Positions 45,649 through 55,866 are shown, counted from the first letter of the stretch. The stretch is 64,000 nt of DNA from Alcaligenaceae bacterium SAGV5 (GCA_009360345.1 SPDP01000002.1:62001-126000); one strand, 5' to 3'. Program-made: numbers and translations. The notes: generated by a model from the sequence alone, not told the origin.

Positions 45649-46989
45649 GGCGTATGCGCCGCGTTGGCCGCCGCCCGGGGGGGCGCGCGCACCGTCCTGG
45701 TCGACGCCGGGCCGATGCCGGGCGGCGAACTGCTGACCGGCATGGCGGTCGATGGCGCGTTGAACGCGCGGGGCGAGTGGATACTCGGCGGCGTCGGGCG
45801 CGCGCTGTTCGACGAGTGCGCGCGCCTGGGCGGCTACATCGGTCCGCTGAACGACTGGCGCCTGATCCACTACGTGTGCTTCGATCCCGAGGTGATGAAG
45901 CTCGCGGTGGCGCGGCTGCTGGCCCGGAGCGGCGTCGAACTGTGGCTGCAGAGCTTCATGACCGGCGTCGAACAGGAGGCGGGCGAGGTGCGGGCGGTGC
46001 GTATCCAGAACAAGCACGGCACCGTCCGGCTGGCGGCTCCCGTGTTCATCGACGCATCGGGCGACGGCGACCTCGTCGCGCAGGCGGGCGGGACGTTCGA
46101 CATTGGCGGGGAGGGCGGGGAGTTCCAGCCGCTGTCGCTGATGTTCCGCATGAGCGGCGTCGACACGCCGGCGCTGCTGCGCTTCGTGCGGGAGGCGCCG
46201 CGGCATTTCGCCCTGGGGGAGAGCGAGGCGATACGCGGCGGGAGAAGCGACGACGAGATTGCCCGGGCGTTGATCGAGCAGGCGCAGCCCACCGTGTTCA
46301 TCAAGGGCGATGGTCCGCTGCTGGCGCAGGCCATCGATCAGCAGCGCATGTATCCGACCGCGCTGATCATGATCCAGCCGACCTCGGCCGCGCGGCGCGA
46401 AGTCTGCCTGAACACCACGCGCATCGCCAACGTCAATGCCTTGCACACCCGTGAATTGGGGCGGGCCCTGGATACGCTGACCGGGCAGATCGAAACATGC
46501 GTGCGTTTCATGCGTGACAGCGTGCCGGGTTTCGGCGATGCGGTTTTTTCAGGCATGGCGCCGCGCATCGGCATTCGCGAGACCCGCCGCCTGCACGGCG
46601 AAGCCACCCTGTCGCGGGAGGACGTGCTGCGGGCCCGCAAGCGCGAGGACGGCATAGGCAAGGGCAGCCATCATGTCGATATCCACCAGGACGGCACCGG
46701 CCAGATCCGGATTCCGGTGGACGGCGGCGGATCGTACGACATCCCGTGGGGCTGCCTGTTGCCTGTCGGCCTGCGCAACGTGGCGCTGGCCGGCCGCTGC
46801 GTCTCGGCGGATCGCGCCGCGCACGGCTCGGTGCGTGTCATGGGGCCCTGCATGGCCATGGGCGAAGCGGCGGGTACGGCCGCGGCGCTGGTCCTGGCGC
46901 AGGAGGCGCGCGCGTTCCGGTCCTTGCCGGTATCGCGCCTGCGCGCCAGGCTGAAGGAAAACGGCGCCATTCTCGATGGCACGCATTGA
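45649..46989 (+). pseudogene. FAD-dependent oxidoreductase gene, 5'-truncated
   Basis: The frame enters this gene at GVCAALAAARGGARTVLVDA, i.e. directly after the point where the FAD-binding GGGPAG motif should be. It continues to a normal C-terminus (GLRNVALAGRCVSADRAAHG, GEAAGTAAAL). About 447 residues of a FAD_oxidored-family protein remain, related to the intact gene at 36397. The first beta strand, glycine motif and start codon are gone, so flavin binding should be lost. It is fused out of frame to the acylase fragment by a deletion. A Bug gene follows after 51 bp. Confidence 0.83.
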
Positions 46990-47040
46990 TCGACGCACGA
47001 ACAGACCGGCGGACATGCCGGCGCGAGGGAGGAGTTCCGC

Positions 47041-48021
47041 ATGAAGCAGACAATCGCATTCCGGTGGCGCCGGGGCCTGCTGGCCCTGGCCGCGGGCCTG
47101 GCCGCGCAGGCGGCGTGGAGCGCCGATTATCCGTCCGGCCCGATACGCATGATCGTTCCTTTCGGGGCGGGAGGGTTGACGGACATCCTGGCGCGCCTGA
47201 TCGCCGAGAAGCTCGGAGAACAGCAGGGCTGGACGGTGGTCGTGGAGAACCGGCCGGGCGCGGGTGGCAACATCGGCGCCGAGGCGGTGGCGCGCAGCGC
47301 GCCCGACGGGCAGACCCTGCTGATGGGATCGATCGGGACCAATGCCACCAATCCCTTCGTCTACAAGAGCACCCGCTACGACCCGCAGAAGGATTTCGCC
47401 CCGGTCGCGATGGCCGGCGCCGGGACGCTGCTGCTGGTGGTCAATCCGCAACTGCCGGTACATGACATGAAGGAGCTGATCGCCTATGCCAAGGCCAATC
47501 CCGGCAAGCTGTCCTACGCGACCGGCGGGCAGGGCGCGTCGCAGCACCTGGCCGGGGAGTTGCTGCAGGCCATGGCCGGCATCCGCCTCCAGCACGTGCC
47601 CTACAAGGGCATCGCGCCCGCCATGCCTGACCTGTTCAGCGGGCGGGTGGACATGACCTTCGACATGGCGACGGTGCTGCCCTATGTCCAGCAGGGCAAG
47701 CTGCGGCCGATCGCGGTGGCCAACGCCAAGCGCTCGGTCTCGCTGCCCGACGTGCCGACCATCGCCGAGGCCGGGGTACTGGGCTATGCGGCCAGCGCCT
47801 GGTACGGCGTCTTCGCGCCGGCGCACACGTCCCCCGGAATCGTCCTGAAGCTGAACCAGGCCATCAACAAGATCGTGTCCTCGCCCGCGGTGCGGGATCG
47901 CCTGGTCACGCTGGGGGCCGAGCCCAATCCGATGTCGGTGGCCGAGTTCGGCGCTTTTACGAAGGCCGAGTCGGTCAAGTGGGAAAAAGTCCTGCGGCAG
48001 TTGAACCTGCAGCTCGACTAG
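47041..48021 (+). CDS. Bug-family substrate-binding protein
   Basis: 326 residues with a signal peptide ending AAQAAWSADY and the Bug pattern YPSGPIRMIVPFGAGGLTDI, EQQGWTVVVENRPGAGGNIG and APDGQTLLM. GAGGAG precedes the start ATG. It is preceded by the truncated FAD oxidoreductase, which originally formed an operon with it, so its ligand was probably that enzyme's substrate. It is not a close copy of the twin Bug genes. Confidence 0.9.
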   Translation: MKQTIAFRWRRGLLALAAGLAAQAAWSADYPSGPIRMIVPFGAGGLTDILARLIAEKLGEQQGWTVVVENRPGAGGNIGAEAVARSAPDGQTLLMGSIGTNATNPFVYKSTRYDPQKDFAPVAMAGAGTLLLVVNPQLPVHDMKELIAYAKANPGKLSYATGGQGASQHLAGELLQAMAGIRLQHVPYKGIAPAMPDLFSGRVDMTFDMATVLPYVQQGKLRPIAVANAKRSVSLPDVPTIAEAGVLGYAASAWYGVFAPAHTSPGIVLKLNQAINKIVSSPAVRDRLVTLGAEPNPMSVAEFGAFTKAESVKWEKVLRQLNLQLD

Positions 48022-48038
48022 GGCGTGGCCGCCGCAGG

Positions 48039-48974
48039 CTAGCCGCCAGCCGCGCCCTGCGTATTGACGTACAACGCGTAGATGGATGTGCTGGCGGCCA
48101 TGAACAGGCGGTTGCGGTGCCGTCCGCCGAAGCACAGGTTGGCGCAGCGTTCCGGCAGCGCGATGTGGCCGATCGCCTCGCCGTCCGGCGCGAATACGCG
48201 CACGCCGTCCAGTTCCTCGCTGCCCATGCCCCAGCCGCACCACAGGTTGCCGTCCACGTCCACGCGCAGGCCGTCGGGGGTGCCGGGGCCGGCATCGATG
48301 GCGACGCGCCGGTTCGACAGCTTCCCGTCCGCCGCGACATCGAATGCCAGGATGCGGCGCGGCTTGGCGCGCGACTCCACCACGTACAGCACGGACTCGT
48401 CGGGCGAGAAGGCGAGGCCGTTGGGGCTGGCGATGTCGTCGGCCATCACCTCGGCCCGGCCGGTGTCCGGGTCGAGCCGATAGAGGTTGGCCGGCAATTC
48501 CTGCTCGGCCGGGAGGCCCTGGTAGTAGCCTGCGATGCCAAAAGGCGGATCCGAGAACCAGACCGTGCCGTCGGATCTGACGACGACGTCGTTGGGGGAG
48601 TTGAGCGGTTTGCCGTCGTGGCGGTCCATCAGCACGGTGACGGCGCCGTCGTGCCCGGTGCGGATCACCCGGCGGCCGCTGTGCTCGCAGGTGACGAGGC
48701 GGCCCTGCCGGTCGCGGGTCATGCCGTTGGCATGGCCGGACGGCGAGCGGAAGACGCTGACCGCGCCGGTGATCTCGTCCCAGCGCATGACCCGGTCATT
48801 GGGGATGTCGCTCCAGAGCAGGTAGCGGCCGTCGCCGAACCAGACCGGGCCTTCGTTCCAGCGGCAGCCGGTGGCCAGGCGCTCGACCGCGGCCGAGGGC
48901 AGCCGGTATTGTTCGAACCGGGCGTCGAACGCGCGGACGGCGGGGTCGGGATAGCGCTGCGATGCTTGCCACAT
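48039..48974 (-). CDS. SMP-30/gluconolactonase-family lactonase
   Basis: 311 residues of the six-bladed SMP-30/LRE beta propeller. The expected metal ligands are seen as Glu in CRWNEGPVWFGDGRYLLWSD, Asn in KPLNSPNDVVVRSDGTVWF and ASPNGLAFSPDE, and Asp in GPGTPDGLRVDVDGNLW. It hydrolyses sugar or aromatic lactones. The stop is 17 bp from that of the convergent Bug gene. It is divergent-side neighbour of the Liv operon but on the same strand downstream of livM (gap about 90 bp). Confidence 0.88.
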   Translation of the reverse strand: MWQASQRYPDPAVRAFDARFEQYRLPSAAVERLATGCRWNEGPVWFGDGRYLLWSDIPNDRVMRWDEITGAVSVFRSPSGHANGMTRDRQGRLVTCEHSGRRVIRTGHDGAVTVLMDRHDGKPLNSPNDVVVRSDGTVWFSDPPFGIAGYYQGLPAEQELPANLYRLDPDTGRAEVMADDIASPNGLAFSPDESVLYVVESRAKPRRILAFDVAADGKLSNRRVAIDAGPGTPDGLRVDVDGNLWCGWGMGSEELDGVRVFAPDGEAIGHIALPERCANLCFGGRHRNRLFMAASTSIYALYVNTQGAAGG

Positions 48975-49061
48975 GGTTGCTCCTGGCGGGGCGCGGGAAC
49001 GCCCGGATCCCTCGATTGTCGATGATCGGGGCGCGGGCCGCCAGCCCGCCGGTGCGGTCCG

Positions 49062-50042
49062 CTAGGCGCGATGGCGGCGCCGGTCCAGCCACGCCGCCAG
49101 CTCGCCCACGATGCCGCGCCGGAAAGCCAGCACGCAGACGACGAAGATCAGGCCGGTCACGATGGTGACGGCATCCCCCAGGTTGCCGAACCAGCCGATG
49201 CCGGTCGTGTCCGCCAGCGCGGTGCCCCATTCGCCTATCTTGTTTTCGACCAGGACGATGATGAGCGCGCCCACCATGGGGCCGGTCAGGGTGCCCATGC
49301 CGCCCACCAGCGTCATGAGGATGACGAGGCCGGACATTTGCCAGACCACGTCGCTGAGCGTGGCCGAGATGAACACCACCGATTTCGTCGCGCCCGCCAG
49401 CCCGGTCAGCGCGGCGGACAGCACGAAGGCCAGCAGCTTGTAGCGGTTGACGTCGTAGCCCAGCGAGGTGGCGCGTGCCTCGTTATCGCGTATGGCTTTC
49501 AGGACCTGGCCGAAGGGCGATTGCACCGTGCGGTAGATCAGGAGGACGCCGAACAGGAAGATCGCCAGCACGACGTAGTACAGCGCCATGTCGTTGCCCA
49601 GGTCGATGTGGCCCAGCAGCGTGCCGCGCGGGATGGCCTGCAGTCCGTCCTCGCCGCCGGTGAAGGGGGCCTGAAGGTAGAAGAAATAGAGCATCTGCGC
49701 GATGGCCAGCGTGATCATCGCGAAATAGATGCCGCTGCGCCGGATGGCGAGCCCGCCCATGACCAGTCCGATCGCGGCGGCGACCGCCACGCCGAACAGG
49801 ATGCCCAGTTCGGTGGGCAGTCCCCAGGTCTTGAGCGCGTAGCCGGTGGCATACGCCGCGCTGCCCAGGAAGGCGGCGTGCCCGAACGACAGCAGTCCGG
49901 TGTAGCCCAGCAGCAGGTTGAATGCGCAGGCGAAGAGGGCATAGCACATCAGCTTCATCGCGAAGATGGGATAGACGCCGAGGTAGGGCAGCACGCCCAG
50001 TCCCAGCGCGAGCGCCAGGCAGCCGGCGAGATGTCGGTTCAT
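49062..50042 (-). CDS. livM: Branched-chain amino acid-type ABC permease LivM
   Basis: 326 residues with about nine hydrophobic segments. It carries the LivM landmarks LLLGYTGLLSFGHAAFLGSA and AIRDNEARATSLGYDVNRYK. The frame is open upstream, but ATG 50042 overlaps the LivH stop (ATGA) and is the proper start. It is the second permease of the five-gene Liv-type importer on the minus strand. Confidence 0.92.
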   Translation of the reverse strand: MNRHLAGCLALALGLGVLPYLGVYPIFAMKLMCYALFACAFNLLLGYTGLLSFGHAAFLGSAAYATGYALKTWGLPTELGILFGVAVAAAIGLVMGGLAIRRSGIYFAMITLAIAQMLYFFYLQAPFTGGEDGLQAIPRGTLLGHIDLGNDMALYYVVLAIFLFGVLLIYRTVQSPFGQVLKAIRDNEARATSLGYDVNRYKLLAFVLSAALTGLAGATKSVVFISATLSDVVWQMSGLVILMTLVGGMGTLTGPMVGALIIVLVENKIGEWGTALADTTGIGWFGNLGDAVTIVTGLIFVVCVLAFRRGIVGELAAWLDRRRHRA

Positions 50043-50923
50043 GTGGCTTTTCCAAACAGGCCGGCGGGCCGCGCGAGCAGCACGAGGGCCATCAGCACGA
50101 AGACGACGGTGTTCGACGCCTCGGGATAGAACACCTTGGTGAAGCCCTCGATCACGCCCAGGCCCAGCCCGGTCAGGATAGAGCCCATGATGGACCCCAT
50201 GCCGCCGATGACCACCACCGCGAAGACGACGATGATCAGGTTCGAACCCATCAGCGGCGACACCTGCTGCACGGGAGCGGCCAGCACGCCGGCGAAGGCG
50301 GCCAGCGCGACGCCGAAAGCGTAGGTTAGCGTCACCATGAGCGGCACGTTGACGCCGAATGCTTCCACCAGGCGCGGGTTCTCGGTGCCGGCGCGCAGGT
50401 AGGCGCCCAGGCGCGTGCGCTCGATCACGTACCAGGTGGCCAGGCATACCGCCAGCGACGCCGCCACGACCCAGGCCCGGTAGTTGGGCAGGACCATGAA
50501 GCCCAGGTCGGTGGCGCCCTGCAGCAGGTCGGGCACGGGATAGGACTGCCCGGAGACCCCGTAGAAGCTGCGGAACAGCCCCTCTATCAGCAGTGTCAGG
50601 CCGAAGGTCAGCAGCAGGCCGTAGACGTGGTCGAGCTTGTACAGCCAGCGCAGCATCGTGCGTTCGATCACGATGCCCAGCACCGCGACCGCCAGCGGCG
50701 CCAGCACCAGCATCCACCAATAGCCCAGCCCCAGGTACTGCAAGCCCAGCCAGGCCAGGAAGGCGCCGACCATGTACAAGGCCCCGTGCGCGAAGTTGAT
50801 GACGTTGAGCAGGCCGAAGATGATGGCCAGCCCGAGCGACAGCACCGCGTAGAAGGAGCCGTTGACGAGCCCGAGCAGCAACTGCCCGAGCATCGCCTGC
50901 AGCGGGACGCCAAAGATCGTCAT
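50039..50923 (-). CDS. livH: Branched-chain amino acid-type ABC permease LivH
   Basis: 294 residues, strongly hydrophobic, with the LivH features LIFGLLNVINFAHGALYMVG in slightly altered form (IIFGLLNVINFAHG) and the EAA-like loop TENPRLVEAFGVNV. ATG 50923 overlaps the stop of the binding-protein gene by four bases. A GTG at 50944 is less likely. It pairs with LivM to form the membrane channel. Confidence 0.92.
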   Translation of the reverse strand: MTIFGVPLQAMLGQLLLGLVNGSFYAVLSLGLAIIFGLLNVINFAHGALYMVGAFLAWLGLQYLGLGYWWMLVLAPLAVAVLGIVIERTMLRWLYKLDHVYGLLLTFGLTLLIEGLFRSFYGVSGQSYPVPDLLQGATDLGFMVLPNYRAWVVAASLAVCLATWYVIERTRLGAYLRAGTENPRLVEAFGVNVPLMVTLTYAFGVALAAFAGVLAAPVQQVSPLMGSNLIIVVFAVVVIGGMGSIMGSILTGLGLGVIEGFTKVFYPEASNTVVFVLMALVLLARPAGLFGKAT

Positions 50924-52143
50924 GACTTCTTCAGCAACGGGCACTTGGACTCGGCGGGGGTGGTGTAGACCTTGTCGCCGGGCAGTTTCTGGGCCACCTT
51001 GTAGTAGTCCCAGGGGCCCTTGGATTCCTTGGGCGTCTTCACCTGGAACAGGTACATGTCGTAGATCATGCGTCCGTCCGCGCGCACGTAACCGTCACGG
51101 GCGAACATGTCGTTGATCTTGTTCGACTTGAACCATTTCATGATGGTGTCGGGGTCGTCCGTGCCCGTGGTCTTGACCGCCTTCAGGTAGAAGGAAGCCG
51201 CCGAGTAGTCGGCCGCCTGCAGCGACGAGGGCTTGCGCTTGAGCTTCTGTTCGAACTTGGCGGCCCAGGCGCGCGACTCGTTGCTCTGGTCCCAGTACCA
51301 GCCGTCGGTCAGGTAGAGTCCTTGCGTGGCGTTCAGCCCCAGCGTGTGGATGTCGTTGATGAATACCAGCAGGCCGGCGATCTTCATGGTCTTGGTGACG
51401 CCGAACTCCGCCGCTGCCTTGGTGGCGTTGATGAAGTCGCCGCCGGCGTTCGCCATGCCCAGGATCTGCGCCTTGGAGGCCTGGGCCTGCAGCATGAAGG
51501 ACGAGAAATCCGAGGCCGCGAGGGGGTGGCGGATCGACCCCACCACCGTGCCGCCGGCCGCCTTGACGACTGCGCTGGTGTCGGCTTCCAGCGAGTGGCC
51601 GAAGGCGTAGTCGGCGGTCAGGAAGAACCAGCTCTTGCCGCCCTGGGCCACCACGGCCGACCCGGTGCCCCGCGCCAGCGCGACGGTGTCATAGGCGTAG
51701 TGGACGATGTAGGGCGAGCAGTCTTCGTTGGTCAGGCGCGACGAGCCCGCGCCGATGACGATGTAGGGAATCTTTTTTTCGGTGGCCACCGTGGCCATCG
51801 CCAGCGCGGTGGAGGAGTTGGTGCCGCCTATCAGGAGATCCAGTCCCTGCTGGTCTATCCATTCGCGGGCGCGGGCCGACGCGATGTCGGGTTTGTTCTG
51901 GTGGTCGGCGTACAGGACCTCGATCTTCTTGCCGTTGATCTGGCCGCCGGCGTCGGCAACGGCCATGCGTATGGCCTCGGCCCCCGCCGGGCCGTCGATG
52001 TCGGCATAGACGCTCGATCCGTCTGTGATGAAGCCTATCTTGATGACATCGCCGGAAATCTTCGGCGCCTGCGCCAGCGTCGGCGCGGTGGATCCCAGGA
52101 CCAGGCCGGCCGCGATGGCCGCTACTAGGGCTTGCTTCTTCAT
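50920..52143 (-). CDS. Branched-chain amino acid-type ABC substrate-binding protein
   Basis: 407 residues with a signal peptide ending TAPTLAQAP. The type I periplasmic fold follows (IKIGFITDGSSVYADIDGPA, DLLIGGTNSSTALAMATVA, GKSWFFLTADYAFGHSLEAD). It belongs to the LivK/AmiC-like group; many members in soil and plant bacteria bind aromatic or aliphatic acids rather than Leu/Ile/Val. It lies between the ATPase genes and livH, with four-base overlap to livH. Confidence 0.9.
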   Translation of the reverse strand: MKKQALVAAIAAGLVLGSTAPTLAQAPKISGDVIKIGFITDGSSVYADIDGPAGAEAIRMAVADAGGQINGKKIEVLYADHQNKPDIASARAREWIDQQGLDLLIGGTNSSTALAMATVATEKKIPYIVIGAGSSRLTNEDCSPYIVHYAYDTVALARGTGSAVVAQGGKSWFFLTADYAFGHSLEADTSAVVKAAGGTVVGSIRHPLAASDFSSFMLQAQASKAQILGMANAGGDFINATKAAAEFGVTKTMKIAGLLVFINDIHTLGLNATQGLYLTDGWYWDQSNESRAWAAKFEQKLKRKPSSLQAADYSAASFYLKAVKTTGTDDPDTIMKWFKSNKINDMFARDGYVRADGRMIYDMYLFQVKTPKESKGPWDYYKVAQKLPGDKVYTTPAESKCPLLKKS

Positions 52144-52166
52144 GCGCGTCTCCTAAGAGGTACTCC

Positions 52167-52879
52167 TCATACGCCAAGCAGCTCGTGCAGGGTGTCCTGC
52201 TTGGCGGCCAGATCCGACGATGCGAAGGCTTCGATCACGCGGCCGTGCTCCATCACATAGAAGCGGTCGGCCAGCGGCGCGGCGAAGCGGAAGTTCTGTT
52301 CCACCATGACGATGGTGTAGTTCCGGGCTTTCAGGGCGAGGATCATGCGCGCGAGGGCCTGTACGATGACCGGCGCCAGCCCCTCGGAGATCTCGTCCAG
52401 CAGCAGGAGGTCGGCGCCTGTGCGCAGTATCCGCGCCACCGCCAGCATTTGCTGCTCGCCACCGGACAGCCGGGTGCCGGGGGAATGCCGGCGCTCGCGC
52501 AGGTTGGGGAACATCTCGTAGATTTCCTCGACCGACATGGCCCGCTCGCCGGTGCCGCGCAGGGGCGGGGGCAGCATCAGGTTTTCTTCGCAGGACAACG
52601 AGGCGAAGATGCCGCGTTCCTCGGGGCAATAGCCCACCCCCAGGTGGGCGATGCGGTGGGTGGGCATGGAGATGGATTCCACGCCGCCTATGCGCACGGA
52701 TCCCCGGCGCGCGCCGGTCAGCCCCAGGATGGCGCGCAGCGTGGTCGTGCGGCCCGCGCCGTTGCGGCCCAGCAGCGTGACGACCTCGCCGCGTGCTACG
52801 TCCAGGTCCACGCCGTGCAGGATATGCGATTCACCGTACCAGGCATGCAGGTTCCGGATTTCCAGGGCCGGAGCATGGC

Positions 52880-52883
<4 letters not shown>
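52167..52883 (-). CDS. livF: Liv-type ABC ATP-binding protein LivF
   Basis: 238 residues. Walker A is GRNGAGRTT, with Arg at the position where most ATPases have the P-loop Lys (GKT/S). The signature is LSGGEQQM and Walker B LLLLDEISEGLAP. The Lys-to-Arg change at the key P-loop position is unusual and may weaken ATP hydrolysis at this site, while LivG retains a normal loop. The start overlaps the LivG stop by four bases (ATGA). Confidence 0.9.
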
Positions 52884-53653
<770 letters not shown>

Positions 53654-53787
53654 GGTTTCCCGTATCAGGCTATGCCGCATGCGCCTGGTGCATTGTGTCG
53701 CAAATCCTTCTCTTGGGGGCCTAGGTGTTTGCCCGGAACAAATGGACGGGCGGCCGACAGCAAGGTGGTAAACTTCCGCGCTTCGGG

Positions 53788-53864
<77 letters not shown>

Positions 53865-54064
53865 GCCCTTCGTTTCCGTCGTCTGCAGCGGCGCGTCTTG
53901 TTTCTCTCCCCCGTTTTCTCTTCCTGTCGTTTCGACCCTCGAACCAGCGAGTAATAGCCCCAAGAGCCATCCGGGATGGAGACGGGTACGCTAGGTCCGC
54001 CCGGTGGTTGAACTTTCTCTACCGTGGCGTTGCCTCATGGGCGTATCGTCTGCAGGAGACTTCT

Positions 54065-54325
54065 ATGTCAGAAGGCGCAGGAGAGCATTACAAGGGTTAT
54101 TACATCCACACCGTGGCCCGTCCGGTCAACCATCCCAAGGGGGGCATGACATCCCTGTTCGAGGGAACCGCCACGGTATCGCTGGATCCGGGCTCGCAGT
54201 ACCGGCCCATTCCCTCGGACCAGCACCTGGGCGAGGATCAGGTGTTCGGCACCGAGTTCGAAGCCCACCGCTATGCCGAGAAAGCCGCCCGGCGCTACAT
54301 CGACAAGCTCGACAAAGGAAAGTAG
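54065..54325 (+). CDS. Small hypothetical protein
   Basis: 86 residues, unrecognised. It starts at ATG 54065 after GCAGGAGAC (a good site); the frame is open further upstream without a better start. The sequence is soluble and ends with a basic helix (HRYAEKAARRYIDKLDKGK). The segment YKGYYIHTVARPVNHP contains the tyrosine-rich opening. Codon use looks like that of the host, suggesting a real conserved gene rather than a chance frame. Confidence 0.7.
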   Translation: MSEGAGEHYKGYYIHTVARPVNHPKGGMTSLFEGTATVSLDPGSQYRPIPSDQHLGEDQVFGTEFEAHRYAEKAARRYIDKLDKGK

Positions 54326-54424
54326 CGCTCCGGTCGGACGCGTCACGCCCCATTTCTCTTGAAACGGCTGGCCAGGACTGGTGCCCTGGCCAGCCCGGAC
54401 GCGTTGCCTGGACGTCTGCCCGGG

Positions 54425-54676
54425 CTACTGGCCGGACTTCTGTTGCTGGCCGGGCTTCTGCTGCTCGCCGGTCTGCGGCCGCTGTTGTTGCTGTTGCTGT
54501 TGCTGTTGTTGTTGCTGGCCTTGTCCGCGCTGGCCTGGCTGCATGTCGGGACGCGGCGAGGTCGTTCCTTTCTGTCCAGGTTGATTGCCCGCTTGCTGCG
54601 GGCTCTGCTGCGGGTTCTGGGGGTGCTGGCCGGCCTGGGCGGGATGGCCGGAGGAAGGTTGCTTCGGTTGATTCAT
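54425..54676 (-). CDS. Low-complexity Gln/Pro/Gly-rich small protein
   Basis: 83 residues, almost entirely Gln, Pro, Gly and Ser, with an uninterrupted run of 12 Gln (codons CAG/CAA at about 54484-54520). A good AAGGAG lies seven bases before ATG 54676, which supports translation. No domain can be named. Disorder is certain from composition. The run is a trinucleotide microsatellite that may vary in length between strains. Confidence 0.65.
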   Translation of the reverse strand: MNQPKQPSSGHPAQAGQHPQNPQQSPQQAGNQPGQKGTTSPRPDMQPGQRGQGQQQQQQQQQQQQRPQTGEQQKPGQQQKSGQ

Positions 54677-55128
54677 GAGCCTGCTCCTTGATTATGAATG
54701 CGGGGTAAGGGCTGAAAAGCCCGCCGGCGATGAGTGCGACACGCCGCTTTCATTTATCCGCAATTCCTGTTCCGCGCCCATCGAATCTCGACGGCATTAT
54801 TGGAGAGGCCCGTGCATGTAATTATTGGATGGCGGGCTTGTAAATTTTTCTCGGCCGCAAATGCATGGGGACATTTTTCCCGTAGGTATTTTCCTTATGC
54901 GGGAAAACGATAGGATTGTGGGATTGATTTCATGAATTCTACGCGTTAACCCTGTCAAAATTGGTTGTGTTTGTCCACTTTGTTGCCGATGCGCCGCGCT
55001 ATTTCTAGGAGTCCGGCGCGAAGGGGGGCATATCCCGCCATTTATGCCGGGGATATACGGGTAAAGAAAAATTCATATAGACGCCCGTTCTCCGCAATAT
55101 GGTTGTATCCGAAGGAAACGAAAACGAG
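54677..55128. other. Gene-free AT-richer stretch
   Basis: No frame with a credible start and codon pattern was found in these 450 bases. The composition is lower in GC than neighbouring genes. The start of the stretch must contain the promoter of the Gln-rich gene. Nothing resembling an insertion sequence or tRNA is visible. Confidence 0.6.
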
Positions 55129-55157
55129 TTGACTCGCAGGGCGATGCGCCGCATAGT
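55129..55157 (+). promoter_or_regulatory. Probable sigma-70 promoter of the cold-shock gene
   Basis: TTGACT at 55129-55134 and CATAGT at 55152-55157 are separated by 17 bp, a good match to the housekeeping consensus. If used, it gives a 5' untranslated leader of about 125 nt before ATG 55291, the sort of long leader known for cold-shock mRNAs. Confidence 0.55.
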
Positions 55158-55290
55158 CATTTTCGAGGTGTCAGGCTAGGGTTCTACTCGGTTGGGTCGG
55201 CAAGTCGGCTTTCCATTTGGGCACGTCCCGTTCTTGATTCCGGTTAAGTGATTATCGCGGTACGCACATATTCAAAGAAGGAAATGCATC

Positions 55291-55494
55291 ATGGCCACAG
55301 GCATCGTTAAATGGTTCAACGACGACAAGGGGTACGGATTCATCATGCCGGATGATGGGGGGAAGGATTTGTTCGCGCACTTCTCGGAAATCCAGGCTGA
55401 CGGCCGCAAGACGCTGTACGAAAACCAGAAGGTGAGCTTCGAGGCCGTGCAGGGTCCGAAGGGCCCGCAGGCGTCCAAGATCCGCATCCTGTAG
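55291..55494 (+). CDS. Cold-shock protein (CspA family)
   Basis: 67 residues, one cold-shock domain. RNP1 appears as [10 protein letters not shown] and RNP2 as DLFAHFSEI, so it binds single-stranded RNA/DNA. The opening [18 protein letters not shown] is typical of beta-proteobacterial CspA proteins. GAAGGA precedes the start. A clear terminator follows 21 bp after the stop, so it is monocistronic. Confidence 0.95.
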   Translation: MATGIVKWFNDDKGYGFIMPDDGGKDLFAHFSEIQADGRKTLYENQKVSFEAVQGPKGPQASKIRIL

Positions 55495-55515
55495 CCGATC
55501 CTCGTCCCCGCCTGG

Positions 55516-55551
55516 CAAAACGCCCCTGCACTGCAGGGGCGTTTTGTTTTT
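55516..55551 (+). terminator. Rho-independent terminator of the cold-shock gene
   Basis: AAAACGCCCCTGCA pairs with TGCAGGGGCGTTTT around a minimal loop and is followed by GTTTTT. The stem is perfect and the U-tract is strong. Confidence 0.92.
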
Positions 55552-55591
55552 GGCCGTTTGCTAGCGGTTCGCCAGCGATGCGGACAGGCAA

Positions 55592-55626
55592 TAAAAAATC
55601 CCCTGAAGCCGGCTTGGCCTGGGGAT
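55592..55626 (-). terminator. Minus-strand terminator downstream of the tRNA-His remnant
   Basis: On the minus strand ATCCCC at 55626-55621 pairs with GGGGAT at 55604-55599, followed by a run of T (TTTTTTAT). It lies just past the 3' end of the tRNA-His fragment and was probably the terminator of the original tRNA transcript. Confidence 0.75.
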
Positions 55627-55665
55627 CGGTGCGGCGTCTTGGGCGGCGCCATGCCTGATGCGGGG

Positions 55666-55710
55666 TGGGGTGGCTGATGGGACTCGAACCCACGACAACC
55701 GGAATCACAA
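55666..55710 (-). other. tRNA-His 3' fragment: prophage attachment site
   Basis: The minus strand reads TTGTGATTCCGG, the T arm with GGGTTCGAGTCCC, and the 3' end CAGCCACCCCA, matching the anticodon loop (GTG) to CCA of bacterial tRNA-His. Identity breaks off exactly in the anticodon loop, where the 5' half should pair. The 5' half is absent. This is what remains after phage integration into tRNA-His. The intact tRNA is expected at the other end of the prophage, beyond this window. Confidence 0.85.
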
Positions 55711-55866
55711 GGCCGGCATTGAGAGTCAGTTTTCCTTTTTTAATCAAATGGTTGTGGTTACTCTGGTGAGAACATTTACGAAAGTCTAGTCACGAATTCA
55801 TGCGGTTCTCCGGTGCCCCATTCTCACGATTTTGGCCCACCTATCAAATAGGCTGGGTGCAATTTG

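Noticed and set aside
55666..55760. Complete tRNA-His gene
   Set aside because: The 5' half does not match and cannot form the acceptor or D stems; only the 3' part is tRNA.
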